Of a DNA stretch of 64,000 nucleotides, positions 47,100-56,557 are shown one piece after another (positions within the stretch are counted from its first letter, which is position 1; each line of letters begins with the position of its first letter). The DNA comes from Anaspis maculata. Lineage: Eukaryota > Arthropoda > Insecta > Coleoptera > Scraptiidae. The position numbers and the translations under genes were made by a program. The notes under the pieces were generated by a model, which worked only from the letters and a program-made list of their open reading frames with translations, did not search any database and was not told the origin of the DNA. The DNA lies in the NCBI GenBank assembly GCA_949128115.1, contig OX421962.1, forward strand, positions 59,561,787 through 59,625,786, in the 5' to 3' direction.

Positions 47100-47132
<33 letters not shown>
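47098..47132 (-). repeat. (ATT)n tail of the full-length LINE
   Basis: About 11 AAT units on +, read as (ATT)n at the 3' end of the element. It overlaps the AATAATAA end of the target duplication, so its exact boundary is ambiguous. Similar tails end the LINE fragment at 10320 and the SINE at 53918. Confidence 0.85.
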
Positions 47133-47133
<1 letters not shown>

Positions 47134-47391
47134 GTATATATTTGTCTTCACCATTCGGTATACAAAGGCAAAAGAAATTGCATTTAATAATAAAAATAAT
47201 GTACAACAACAGTAGTATTTAAAAAGTTTCCAAACAATACAATACCATATACACGATACATATCAATCGAAAGATATTTTTATCTCTAATATTAGAAAAG
47301 TTTTATAAAACTATAAGAAATACATATAAAGGATTTTAAATGTGCCGAGAAAGTTTTAATTTAAGAGGGAGGCAGAACAGAGGGTGAACCT

Positions 47392-50300
47392 TCATTCCTC
47401 GATCAGTGTTGCAAATTTAGTAACTGCGGAGACGAAATTGTAGATGTTGTTGATTTTTTCTTTGTCGAGATTTGTGAAAATAGAATGGAAGTTCTCATAT
47501 GTGATTCCTGTTAATTGGCCGAGCAACCAGTGACTTCTTGGTTGGGCAAGAATGGGGCAAGTGCAAAACAAATGGAAGAGGTCGTGGACGAGTCCGGTGT
47601 TACAGAAAGGACATGGTTCATCTTGGTCGATTACAAGTTTGGTTTTGTTTATATTAAGTCGCAATTTTGCATGGTAACCGAGCTTTATTTGGCTAATAAG
47701 TCGAATTCTATTGATGGGAATATGGAGAGCCAGGTAGTGATTGTGATTCATCGAATGGACAGTGTTACTAAGGATGCTTCTGTATATTCTGCTGTAAGGT
47801 GAAGTGATTGCATTGTTTTTGTCTTTTGTTTTCAGGTGTAATGTGCAGATATCCAAGATTTCGGTTATATCAGACTGGGTGAAGAGTGAGTCATTGTTGA
47901 GGAGATGCGTTATATTGTTATTCTGCAACAGGTTTCTGAATTGCGTGAACCAATTGTATTTAATGTTATTGGTGGGGGACGAGTCTAAATTCTTCAATCT
48001 ATTAAGACAAAGTTTGGGTAGTCTTGAGCTCGGCATCTTCTGCACTTTGTACCACCATCTAAGGGAGCTTTTTATAACGTCAAGTTCCATGTGATTCAGA
48101 TCCGCTTCGAAGCGTACAAAGCTGTTTGGAGTTGTTGCGGGTAAATGTAAAAGAGACTTTATGAACTTGACTTGGACCTTTTCTAAATTTTCGATGTGTC
48201 TGAGGGACCAAACTTCAGATGCGTAGAGGAGAGTTGTTTTTACCAGAGATTGGAACAGTTTAATTTTTGTCTGCCATGAATCAGATTTTCCACCTGTTAG
48301 TATTTTGAACACACTGCCAATTGCGACCGTCGCTTTCGAATTAAAGTGTCCCTGTGCCTTCAGAAACAGGCCCGACGAGCTGAACGGGACACTCAAGTAC
48401 GTAAATTTGCTGACTATTTCAAGTTTTTGTGATCCGTAAAAATAGTTATCATTGTATTGGGGTGGGCCTTTACTGAATATCATTACTTTGGTTTTATCTG
48501 TGTTGACAGTTAAATGAAGTCTTGCCGAGAAATGTTCTATAGCTTTAAGTTTGTTTTGCAAGTCAACTGGTGAATCTGCGAATATGGCGATATCGTCAGC
48601 ATACATCAGCGCGATGACATCCACAATCCCATCTATGTTCAAACCTCCAAAACCAAGACCTCTCATATAGGATTCGAGTTCGCCAATAAAAAGGGAAAAG
48701 AATAGGGGACTAAGAGGATCTCCCTGAAGTACTCCCGTGGTGATTTTGATCTTGTCGGTGAGCCCAGCTCCCGTCCTGACCCGAACGAAAGCATCACCGT
48801 AAGCCCTGCTGAAAACCCTGACGAATTTTCCACTGATTCCCAAAAGGTACAACTTTTCCCATAAAAGACCATGTTCAACAGAATCGAACGCGGATCTAAA
48901 GTCGATAAAACAGACGTAAACCTTTCTTTTCCGTAATCTGAGATGCAGCTGGATGATGGATGTCAAAACAAATATATTATCGATGCAACTCCTCGCCCTT
49001 CGAAATCCCGACTGACTTTCCGGGATCAATTCTTTTTCCTCGGCCCACGCATTCAACCTCAAAAAGAATATCTGGCTGAAAAGTTTGGGTATGGTGTTAC
49101 AAAGAGCTATCCTTCTGTAATTGACAGGATCTTGCGTATTGCCCTTCTTATAAATCATAGAAAAAATGCAATCATTCCAGCCGGTTGGTATAAATTCCCT
49201 ATTAATGATATCGTTAAACAAAAGTAAGAGAGACCGTCTGTGCTCAAGGGGTAGGGCTTTTAGGAATTCATTGCTGATCATGTCGGGTCCGGAAGCTTTC
49301 CCGTTTTTTAGGTGTGACAGGCAGACGTTCAACTCAGAGAGGGTTATGGGGTCGTCCAAAAAAGGGTGTGAAGCGTCGAAGAAAGTGTCAATCGGAGAAT
49401 TTGGTCGAAAGTAAAGAGACGCCATATGTGTCTGCCACACTGATGGTGCTATTGGGTTTACTCGCGGCGTTCGATTAAAAGAGCGGACCGTTCTCCAAAA
49501 CTCAGAAGCATCCTTCACATTCGAAAGGGCCTGTCGTCTACTAGAATAGTAATTGTTTTTGCTGATCTGAACTGTAGTTTTGAAACTTTTTTTTGCGTCT
49601 ATATATTCGGTCAAAAAGCTATCTTGGAATCCATTTTTTTTACATAATTTTAATTTGGTTTTGGCTGTTTTTTTTGCTTCTCTACAAGGTCTATCGAACC
49701 ATGGTTTGGAATGGCTATTATTAGATGTACGAGTTCCTCGGTGCGTGACTTTTAACATCCCGGAATTGCAGGCTGCATTTCTAACATTTTCTATAAAAGT
49801 ATTCCGATGTTCCTCGACTGACGAGTTTTGTATTATATTTATGCTGTTGAGCGCCGCCACGTATCTACCTTTGAAGTCCTCACGCCATATAAACTTTACC
49901 GAGTAATTCTCCACAGGGTCACCTTTACTCGAAATTAATGGGGCTTGCCACCGCGAGCCATGGGAGAGACTGATACAGCATGGAAAGTGATCGGAGTTGA
50001 AAAGTTTGTCAGTTACAAGAAAGTCTTGGAGTAAAATCTGCCCCTCCATGTTTGACCAACACAAGTCCACAACACTCTTACCATTTTTACTCACAAAAGT
50101 GTACCCGGCAGGGGAGTCACTAGGGGATCGACCATTCAACACGAAAAAGCCTTTCCCGGTCAAAATGTCAAGGAACTCTTTGCCTCTTTGATTATGCGTT
50201 TTGTCCGCGGTGGTTCTAGAGTTACTAAAGCCGTTGCCTTCCATGGTACCTTCCTCCATCTGGTTACCGTAACCGATTCTAGCGTTGAAGTCGCCCGTCA

Positions 50301-50883
50301 AAAAAACAGGAACATCGCGATCCGTTACCCTCTGTAGTGCCTCCTCCAATAATTCGGCAGATGTTTCACAGTTTAAACTTGGTGGAAAGTAGAAAATACC
50401 TAAAACAAACATATATTCATTGTCATGAACCAAAATAATAATCCAATACTCTTTGTTGTCCAGTATAGAGAAAGAAGGGAATTTCTTTTTATTTATCAGA
50501 ACTGATATGCCACCACTCGGTCTACCTACACCAGTAGATTTTTTTGCATAACTAAATACAGCAGCAAAATCATTATCAAGTTTTTGTTGACAAAAAATGA
50601 AAGATTCTTTATAGATCCAGGTTTCAACAAAAGCAACAATGTCAAAATTCAAAATAAAGTCCATGTCTGATGAGTCCAGATTAAGGACATTTTTGATGCC
50701 ATTAACGTTCCAGAATATTATATTCGAGGTGACCGGGCGCAGCGTGTATGAAAAAGGTTGCTCGATTTCGTTCGATATCAGTGGAGAGGTGTTATGATGG
50801 TAATTCTCAGGCGTGTTTATGTTTATATGCGGTGCGTTCTTCAACTGGTGCGGCTCTTCTTTTCTCTTTTTCGGTGGTGATTG
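47392..50883 (-). CDS. LINE ORF2: endonuclease + reverse transcriptase
   Basis: An uninterrupted frame of 1163 codons counted from the codon after the ORF1 stop. Numbering from the TTG at 50844, an APE-like endonuclease occupies about 40-295, with NIIFWNVNG, VETW, GDFNARIG (near 184) and SDH (284-286). The RT is about 500-800: IYKKG, QSGFRRARSC, FIDFRSAFD (motif A), GVLQGDPLSPLFF (motif B), LMYADDIAIFA (motif C, near 748), VNTDKTKVM. A C-terminal CPFCNTGLVHDLFHLFCTC (near 1078-1096) is a CCHC-type knuckle. All catalytic residues I can check are present. No RNase H is seen. It nicks the target and copies the element RNA. The first Met is residue 61, after the WNVNG motif, so an AUG start cannot give a complete endonuclease. 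Residues just after the ORF1 stop include PPKKRKEE, which resembles a nuclear localisation signal. Confidence 0.93.
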   Translation of the reverse strand, partial: QSPPKKRKEEPHQLKNAPHININTPENYHHNTSPLISNEIEQPFSYTLRPVTSNIIFWNVNGIKNVLNLDSSDMDFILNFDIVAFVETWIYKESFIFCQQKLDNDFAAVFSYAKKSTGVGRPSGGISVLINKKKFPSFSILDNKEYWIIILVHDNEYMFVLGIFYFPPSLNCETSAELLEEALQRVTDRDVPVFLTGDFNARIGYGNQMEEGTMEGNGFSNSRTTADKTHNQRGKEFLDILTGKGFFVLNGRSPSDSPAGYTFVSKNGKSVVDLCWSNMEGQILLQDFLVTDKLFNSDHFPCCISLSHGSRWQAPLISSKGDPVENYSVKFIWREDFKGRYVAALNSINIIQNSSVEEHRNTFIENVRNAACNSGMLKVTHRGTRTSNNSHSKPWFDRPCREAKKTAKTKLKLCKKNGFQDSFLTEYIDAKKSFKTTVQISKNNYYSSRRQALSNVKDASEFWRTVRSFNRTPRVNPIAPSVWQTHMASLYFRPNSPIDTFFDASHPFLDDPITLSELNVCLSHLKNGKASGPDMISNEFLKALPLEHRRSLLLLFNDIINREFIPTGWNDCIFSMIYKKGNTQDPVNYRRIALCNTIPKLFSQIFFLRLNAWAEEKELIPESQSGFRRARSCIDNIFVLTSIIQLHLRLRKRKVYVCFIDFRSAFDSVEHGLLWEKLYLLGISGKFVRVFSRAYGDAFVRVRTGAGLTDKIKITTGVLQGDPLSPLFFSLFIGELESYMRGLGFGGLNIDGIVDVIALMYADDIAIFADSPVDLQNKLKAIEHFSARLHLTVNTDKTKVMIFSKGPPQYNDNYFYGSQKLEIVSKFTYLSVPFSSSGLFLKAQGHFNSKATVAIGSVFKILTGGKSDSWQTKIKLFQSLVKTTLLYASEVWSLRHIENLEKVQVKFIKSLLHLPATTPNSFVRFEADLNHMELDVIKSSLRWWYKVQKMPSSRLPKLCLNRLKNLDSSPTNNIKYNWFTQFRNLLQNNNITHLLNNDSLFTQSDITEILDICTLHLKTKDKNNAITSPYSRIYRSILSNTVHSMNHNHYLALHIPINRIRLISQIKLGYHAKLRLNINKTKLVIDQDEPCPFCNTGLVHDLFHLFCTCPILAQPRSHWLLGQLTGITYENFHSIFTNLDKEKINNIYNFVSAVTKFATLIEE

Positions 50884-50886
50884 CTA
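50878..50886 (-). promoter_or_regulatory. ORF1/ORF2 junction stop, leaky-stop motif TAG CAA TCA
   Basis: ORF1 ends GCG TAG and the next codons, in the same frame, are CAA TCA. This equals the type I readthrough motif (stop followed by CAR YYA) known from tobamoviruses. ORF2 follows in frame with no intervening stop and no AUG for about 73 codons. Confidence 0.7.
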
Positions 50887-52191
50887 CGCTGATGCTGAAT
50901 TATATGTGGTGTTTTTTCGTAGAATTTCCGTGTGTTTGATATAGCATGGGCATTGGCGATCGTTTGCTGCATGTATTCTCTGTCTCTGGGGGAATCCTGA
51001 GCGCCGACAGTTGATACAGTCGAAATCTTGTGCGTCGCAGGTCGCCGCTCTGTGATCGCCGCCGCAGCGGTGGCATGTTTCCTTTTCTTGTTTGCAGTAC
51101 TTGCTGACATGATTGAACAGACAACATTTGAAACACATCGCCACTGATAGTTGTTCTTTGATGTAAATATTCGTCAAATTAATGACGATAGTTTGCTTCT
51201 TCAGTAGGAGTTTTGCAAATTCTGGTTCGGCTTCGAAAGTCCAGTCTTTTTTTGTTTGATTTCGGCATGGTTTCGCTATCACCTATTTGAGTTTCTTTTT
51301 TATTTCTGCTCCCTCAGTTATTCTGGCAATATCTTCGTTTTGTTTGATGATGTCTTCGTAAATATCTTCAAGTGGGATTTCGTTTTGTAGTCCGCATAGT
51401 GTAATTGTCGGGTTTCTTGGTTTCTTTTCTGCTACTTCGATGTCTTGCTCCTTATTAATTTCTTCGATTAGTTTATTTTTTTGTTGTTCTGATTTTGCGA
51501 TTATCAACATCTTATCTGTGCTCATTTTTATTACATTCTTTACGCCTCCGTCTATGTCTTGCGGTTTCAGCTTTTTTCCAACTTGGGTCCATCTTTTGGA
51601 GATGTCTTGGCCGTCTTTTGTTTTAATGATTACCTCGTTTGATTTTGTTGTTTGAGGTGGTGTTGTCCATGGTTTCAGGGCTTCTTTGACTTGAGCGCTC
51701 GTTATTTCCGGATATGTTTTCATTGTTTCAGCGTACGTTGCTTGTCTCGGAGGTTGTTGTTGGCGGCGTTGTGCTCTGGTCGTTTGTAGCTCTAATTTTT
51801 GTTCTATCATTTTGTGTTTCAATTTGAGATCCAGATTTTGTTGGATGAGCTTCATTTTTTCGATGCGGGTGCGATAGACTCGTCTCTCCATTTTTCGACT
51901 GACGTCATATATTTGTAAAATGGCGTCAGTGGTTTTGGTTTGCTCCTCTTTTTCGAAAATTATTTTGCCCTTTTCTTCTTTTGTTGTGGCGGCTCTGATT
52001 ACTGCTAATGCCTTCAGTAGGTCTGCTGCATCCTCTTCTTCTTCCCTTTCATCTCTTTCTTCGTCTACATGTTCATCCGCCGAGGTGTAATCTTCCATGT
52101 TCGTTTCCGATTCTTCGTCTGACAATCCTACCTTCGTCAGGTCTGGGCTAGACTTTACAGATGTGAAACGTTTCGGTGGTGGTGATTTCAT
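50884..52191 (-). CDS. LINE ORF1: gag-like RNA-binding protein, one internal stop
   Basis: ATG at 52191 with A at -3. The first 302 codons hold an acidic N-terminus (EERDEREEEEDAADLL), a charged helical region likely to form a coiled coil (about 105-145) and an RRM-like segment (EVIIKTKDGQDISKRW ... VIKMSTDKMLIIAKSEQQ). An in-frame TAG at 51283-51285 interrupts it. The frame then continues 132 codons with three zinc-knuckle motifs, CFKCCLFNHVSKYC, CHRCGGDHRAATC and CINC ... H ... CPC, typical of LINE ORF1 proteins. It ends at TAG 50884-50886. The protein would coat the element RNA. Because all of ORF1 is otherwise open, the internal TAG is probably a recent mutation; recoding cannot be excluded. 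Confidence 0.88.
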
Positions 52192-52504
52192 TGTGAGGTC
52201 CGTGAGACTTCCTATGCAGGGACCCCAGTGGCCTCTGCAGGAGCGGAGAGTCTGATACGGCCCTGTATTCTGTTATGTATGAGGAGCGTTGCGGCGATAA
52301 GCGAGCGTATAAAGAACTGCAGCCAATTTGGCAACCGGTGACACTCAAGAACTGTTTTCACTCAAATCACTGGAAAGCTCGGGTTGCAAAGCACAGGTTG
52401 GTCAAGTCTCGAACTTTTTAGCAGATTTTAGCACTTAAAGAAGAACGATTTGTAAGCGAACGACACTTCGAACACACGCCTTGTTCCGCCATCTTGTGAA
52501 CCCG
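52192..52504 (-). promoter_or_regulatory. LINE 5' UTR with YY1-like box at its start
   Basis: The internal promoter region of the element. AAGATGGCGG lies at 52486-52495, only about 10-19 bases from the 5' end defined by the target duplication. That matches the YY1 consensus (AAnATGGC) in sequence and position as known for the human L1 5' end. There is no long open frame here. Confidence 0.55.
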
Positions 52505-53170
52505 TCAACGAAACAATAATAACAAATTAGTGTGACGCGGCATCGCCGTTGAATGCTGCATTTCAGAAGCCGGCCTTAAGCCTTAAGCCGAAAGTTATCA
52601 CATGCGATCAAGTACCCGTTCTTATCATTTTACAATAATACATATGCGGAGTTATATTTAGAGGAGAATTTTAACTTAATTCTAATGAAAATTCCACATC
52701 GGTGCGAGGTACTAGTCAATAGTTATAAATTTTTGAAAATGACTCCGAAGCTACGGCTCGGCCGCAAAAGATTATTCGTTGCTTGCTGGTGCTTGATATC
52801 CTTTTCTCCGAACAAAACGGAATCCAATGCAGAAAATATTCCAACTTGAATGGGTAGCTCATGGCCTTGGTACGCGAACCAGAAAAAATCTTTCCGAAAT
52901 AATCATAAACAATTTCAATAATAACATTTTGCTGTAAGGCGGCTTCGCCGATTAAGTGCTGAAATTCGCAGTTAGATGTTGAAAGTTACGATATGCGGGT
53001 AGCTACATGTTTTCATGGAGATACATCACTACATGCACGGGATTATATTTAGAGAACAATTTGAAGTTTCTTTTGACAAAAATTCCACTTCGATACGACC
53101 TTCGGGTCAATTGTTATGAATTTTTGGAAACGACCGCAAAACTACGGCTCAGCGCATATACGCGTCCCTA

Positions 53171-53449
53171 CAAATTTAAAATCAGACGTGCCATTAACAC
53201 TATTCAACATTTTGAAGTAGGCATTACTAGGTACCTGAAGGATAATGGCACTCAAACTATGAAACATGTTCGCCCAATAACAAAAAAAAAGTAGGTAGGT
53301 ATCACTAAAAATCATGTGACAGACTACCATTTTTTCGGTTTTTCGATAAAAAAGAATTGTTCCGATTCAAAAATAAACCTGATATTCGTGTTCAGGAGGT
53401 CGAAATCAGTCTTTTATAAGTAACAGAATGACGCTTATTTGGCCGGTTC

Positions 53450-53484
<35 letters not shown>

Positions 53485-53767
53485 CGTGTAGAAATTAGGA
53501 TGCTGTACTCCTTCTCGAGAATTGAAGCAAGAGCCTTGGAACTTTTTCCGATTGATAGCTGATGTCCCCAAGGGTGGCCAATGAGCACTATTTTTGTTAT
53601 CCATACATCGTTATCATTATTATCAAAAAACAGAGATCTCCTGTGCACTTCGAAGAAGTTGAACTTCTCTTCGGGAAATAAAGCTACATCCCTTGAAAAT
53701 TAAACTTCATCCGATGGATAGCTTAGGTCCTCAAGGACCAAATAGGCAGATTGGCTTTCATAATTCC
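53171..53767. other. Spacer with GTCT microsatellite
   Basis: Contains (GTCT)n at 53450-53484 inside what looks like the same repeat class as 2340-2560 and 46950. No gene seen. Confidence 0.5.
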
Positions 53768-54772
53768 GCCGCCATCTTGACTGCCATATTGAAATCTCTT
53801 ATTAGTGGAACGATTGTCATGAAACTTGAAACTTATCCTTGTCTAGTACGATCATTCTCATTTTCAAGCTGAATTTCATGATTCTGCCGCCATCTTGGCT
53901 GCCATATTGAAATTTCTTATAATAATAATAATAATAATAAATGTTTTTCTCTTTATCGGCCTCAGAGTTTTTGCGCTTTATTATCAATATACAAACGGCT
54001 GAAATAGTAGTTTACGATACGAGTTGGCTGTTACATGAGTGGTTTTCAGACACGAAGCCGAAATTTGCAGAACGAGGGCGCAGCCCGAGTTCTGTAAGAG
54101 GCTGAGTGTCGGAAAATATCTTGTGTAACAAGCCACGAGTGTTGTACAACATTTTACGTGTTTGTTTCAGTGTAAATTGTGAAAATGTTGTAGTTTTTGA
54201 GGTTATTTTGACAAAAAATTAAGTACATAAACTGTAAAATCCATATACAGCTTATATAAAAGTCTTTATATCTTATGTATCAACACAACAAACACGTAAA
54301 ATCCATAACAAGCGCAAATCATGGACGTACACAACACCCAGACAAGACCAGGAATCGAACCTGGAGCCTTTCGCACCACAGGCTGCTGCTCGACCGATTG
54401 AAATTTCTCATTAGTGAAACGATTCTCATGAAACTTGGAGCTGACCTTTGTCTCGTACGATCATTTTAAAATATCAAGCCAAATTTCATGATTCCGCCAC
54501 CATCTTCACCGCCATATTGAAATCTCTTATAACTGGAAGGATTTTCATGAAACTTGAAAGTTACCCTTGTCTCGGATGATCATTCTTATTTTCAAGCTGA
54601 GTTCCATGATTTCGCCGCCATCTTGGCCGCCATATTGAAATCTCTTATTAGTGAAACGATTTTCATGAAACTTGGAACTTACCCTTGTCTAGTACGATCA
54701 TTCTCATTTTCAAGCCGAATTTCATTATTCTGCCGAAATTTTGGCCGCCATATTAAAATTGTTTGCCCAAAT
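53768..54772. repeat. 118-bp tandem array, split by a SINE
   Basis: The core GCCGCCATCTTGGCTGCCAT begins at 53768 and 53886, then at 54496, 54614 and 54732, always 118 bp apart apart from the gap. Each unit continues with ATTGAAATCTCTTATTAGTG and ATGAAACTTGnAACTTACC. The gap between 53886 and 54496 is one further unit plus about 492 bp, which matches the inserted SINE at 53918-54396 plus its 12-bp duplication. Confidence 0.85.
53918..54396 (-). mobile_element. tRNA-derived SINE copy with target duplication
   Basis: Target duplication ATTGAAATTTCT at 53906-53917 and 54397-54408, inside a unit of the 118-bp array. On the minus strand the head starts CGGTCGAGCAGCAGCC. It carries a perfect B box, GGTTCGATTCC (54351-54361), within CTCCAGGTTCGATTCCTGG, then a ~300-bp body shared with 35242-35550. 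It ends in an AT-rich segment and (ATT)n. The A box is weak. The (ATT)n tail matches the tail of the full-length LINE at 47108-52504, a plausible mobilising partner. Confidence 0.75.
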
Positions 54773-55817
54773 AACGGTAGAGTAGAACCCTAGTTACTTG
54801 TGAATCTTGCGTTCACTAATCCTTCAAAAAAGGAAGTGCGCTACTGAGCCTCATGCCCATGAGGCATATTCGCTTGTTTTGGTTTGGACTGAATTATGCG
54901 TAGTGAACATGAGTTCTTGCCTCTGAAAAAAGGCTATATGCCTTTACACTGTATGCTCCTATACACCATGCTTGCATTTGTCCCGTGCAATAGGGCGATT
55001 ACATTGATTTAGTACACGTCTTCGCCGACAGCCAAAGGTTGGAGATTTGGTATCTAGGAACATTTTGGTTTGGTGCGACGATCAAGTTGGTAGCTCTCGT
55101 GACAAGCCGATGAAAATACCATGTGCTTTTTTCACGATTTACGTGTATTTGCGATTGCATGTCATGATGTGGTATGTGGTTATATTACCGGGTCTATGTC
55201 ATGCCGGGACTGCCTTGCAATAGATTTTTCGATCGGAATTTCCGATTTTTATAGTCAGGCACATTACCCTTATTTTTCTAGGTTTAAAGCTCAAGATGCA
55301 AATTGGTATTATCGACTATATTACGACTATTGGTACTTGGTAGTAGAACCATTTTCATCAGTGGAAAAAAGTGGAACCCATTTAAATTTTCCAAGGCATT
55401 TTCCGTCCCAACCCTAAAAAAATCCCTATTGAATTCAAGATTTGTTGCCTACAATCACTAACTGAACAATCATATGTTTGCCGAATGGGAAAATTATTAC
55501 CAGAAAATTTCACTGCCTCCTGGACTATAACGCTAAGGTAGCAATTGATTCCTCTTAATTTCCCGTGTCAAATTTTAATCATCTGCATCGTCGACACAAG
55601 ACATGTCTGGTTTATGATTTTACGAGGGTTTTTATTATGCTCTTTGCCATTATGAGTACTTAACTGCATAATTATTATTTCCAAGAAATCATCCGTTTGC
55701 TGATTACCTGAATTTAGGTATGTATATGTACGTACGTTTCTTACATAACATAATTTCTTTCCAAAATTTTCTTTCAATAGGTAACCACCTCAATACTTAC
55801 TCATTTAAAAGTAGTAC
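54773..55817. other. Unassigned spacer
   Basis: An open frame at 55121-55417 (98 codons, alternative start) shows no recognised domain. No repeats were recognised. Confidence 0.35.
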
Positions 55818-56486
55818 AGGAGCCAGGAACCAAAATCAGGTCAACAAGAAAATATTGCCAACAGGCTGGAAATCGGTTTTGAACGATCTGTGTAGTTACT
55901 TAGTTTAAATAAATAAATAAATAAATAAATAAATGCTTCATTTCCCTTTATTCATACTAACTCTCCCCCTTTCAGAAATGTCGGCGGCATGTCGCCCTCA
56001 TAAACTAGAAGCATTGTCTAGAAGTGTATCAGCGTGGCTTTTGATGAATGTCTTAATTTTGAGTCGCTGACTTTTCAATATTCGATAAGTAGAGTTTGAG
56101 ACCTTCAACGCTACTACAGCGTGAAGGATTCCCAAGAAATCTAATTTTGATTTTTTGTTGTCACATCGTAAATTCTGTTTTCTTTCCGCATCAAGTGGCC
56201 ATGGTGCTTTCACGACAATGGCTCTCACTTCTAAAATCTCAAGATCCATCGAATTCATGGGTTTCAAAATAATTTATGTTACATCTTCTGTTGTCGGACG
56301 GCCCAAAATTGAAATATTCAACAAAAACCATGCCGATTCACTTTTTGTTGATGTTGGCGACATGAGAAGACGCCAACGTTTCTAAAAGGGGAAAAACTAG
56401 TATGTTGAAACCTGAACTACAAAGATCATTTCAAGTCGATTTCCATCCTGTTGGCAATTATTTTCTCATTGTTCTTCCTGGCTCCT
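55818..56486. mobile_element. Deletion derivative of the 57.3-59.0 kb foldback
   Basis: Ends AGGAGCCAGGAAC and GTTCTTCCTGGCTCCT. The left arm follows its relative up to TTTTGAGTCGCTGAC and then jumps, at a shared GAC, into right-arm sequence CTTTTCAATATTCG, losing the rest of the left arm and the whole CAGGGTG core. The right arm is complete. The left arm also carries an (AAAT)n run with GCTTCATTTCCCTTTATT (55905-55952) that the relative lacks. Confidence 0.75.
55905..55934. repeat. AAAT microsatellite
   Basis: Seven AAAT units followed by GCTTCATTTCCCTTTATT, inserted in the left arm of the foldback derivative. It could be the 3' scrap of a retroelement on the minus strand (AATAAAGGG ... (ATTT)n). 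Confidence 0.7.
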
Positions 56487-56557
56487 AAGCTAAAACGGAA
56501 AATGCGTTATATGCGAGTTTGCTACTTCTTTGTCCTTGATTCGTTTCTGCTATTAGG

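Larger units (their letters stand above)
47108..52504 (-). mobile_element. Full-length ~5.4-kb non-LTR retrotransposon (LINE)
   Basis: Bounded by a perfect 17-bp target duplication, CAACGAAACAATAATAA, at 47091-47107 and 52505-52521. On the minus strand the order is 5' UTR (about 313 bp), ORF1 with CCHC knuckles, ORF2 with endonuclease and RT, 3' UTR (about 284 bp) and an (ATT)n tail seen on + as AAT repeats from 47098. Both 5' and 3' ends are present, ORF2 is uninterrupted, and only one premature stop is seen (in ORF1), so this is a young insertion. I place it broadly in the APE-type I/Jockey-like assemblage; the exact clade is not settled by eye. Confidence 0.93.
46985..53170. repeat. Two diverged tandem units, first split by the LINE
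   Basis: Unit 1 is 46985-47107 plus 52522 to about 52814. Unit 2 is about 52815-53170. Shared landmarks are ATGGGTAGCTCATG(A/G)CCTTG, CGAAATAAT-ATrAACAAT, the CAATAATAACA target site, GGCATCGCCG/GGCTTCGCCG, ATTATATTTAGAG, AAAATTCCAC and CTACGGCTC. Unit 2 runs straight through the insertion point and so is a paralogous empty site for the LINE. Confidence 0.75.

Noticed and set aside
47392..50844. ORF2 starting with Met at 50844
   Set aside because: The codon there is TTG. The frame is open back to the ORF1 stop and no ATG lies upstream of the WNVNG endonuclease motif, so a conventional start at 50844 is not supported.
53450..53484. Short regular repeats as a CRISPR-like array
   Set aside because: They are simple microsatellites in eukaryotic DNA; no spacer structure exists.
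54351..54396. A functional tRNA gene at the SINE head
   Set aside because: The B box is good, but acceptor and anticodon stems cannot be formed and the copy is flanked by a SINE body and target duplication.
55121..55417. 98-codon frame as a gene
   Set aside because: Alternative start, no domain that I recognise, and no promoter or splice context.
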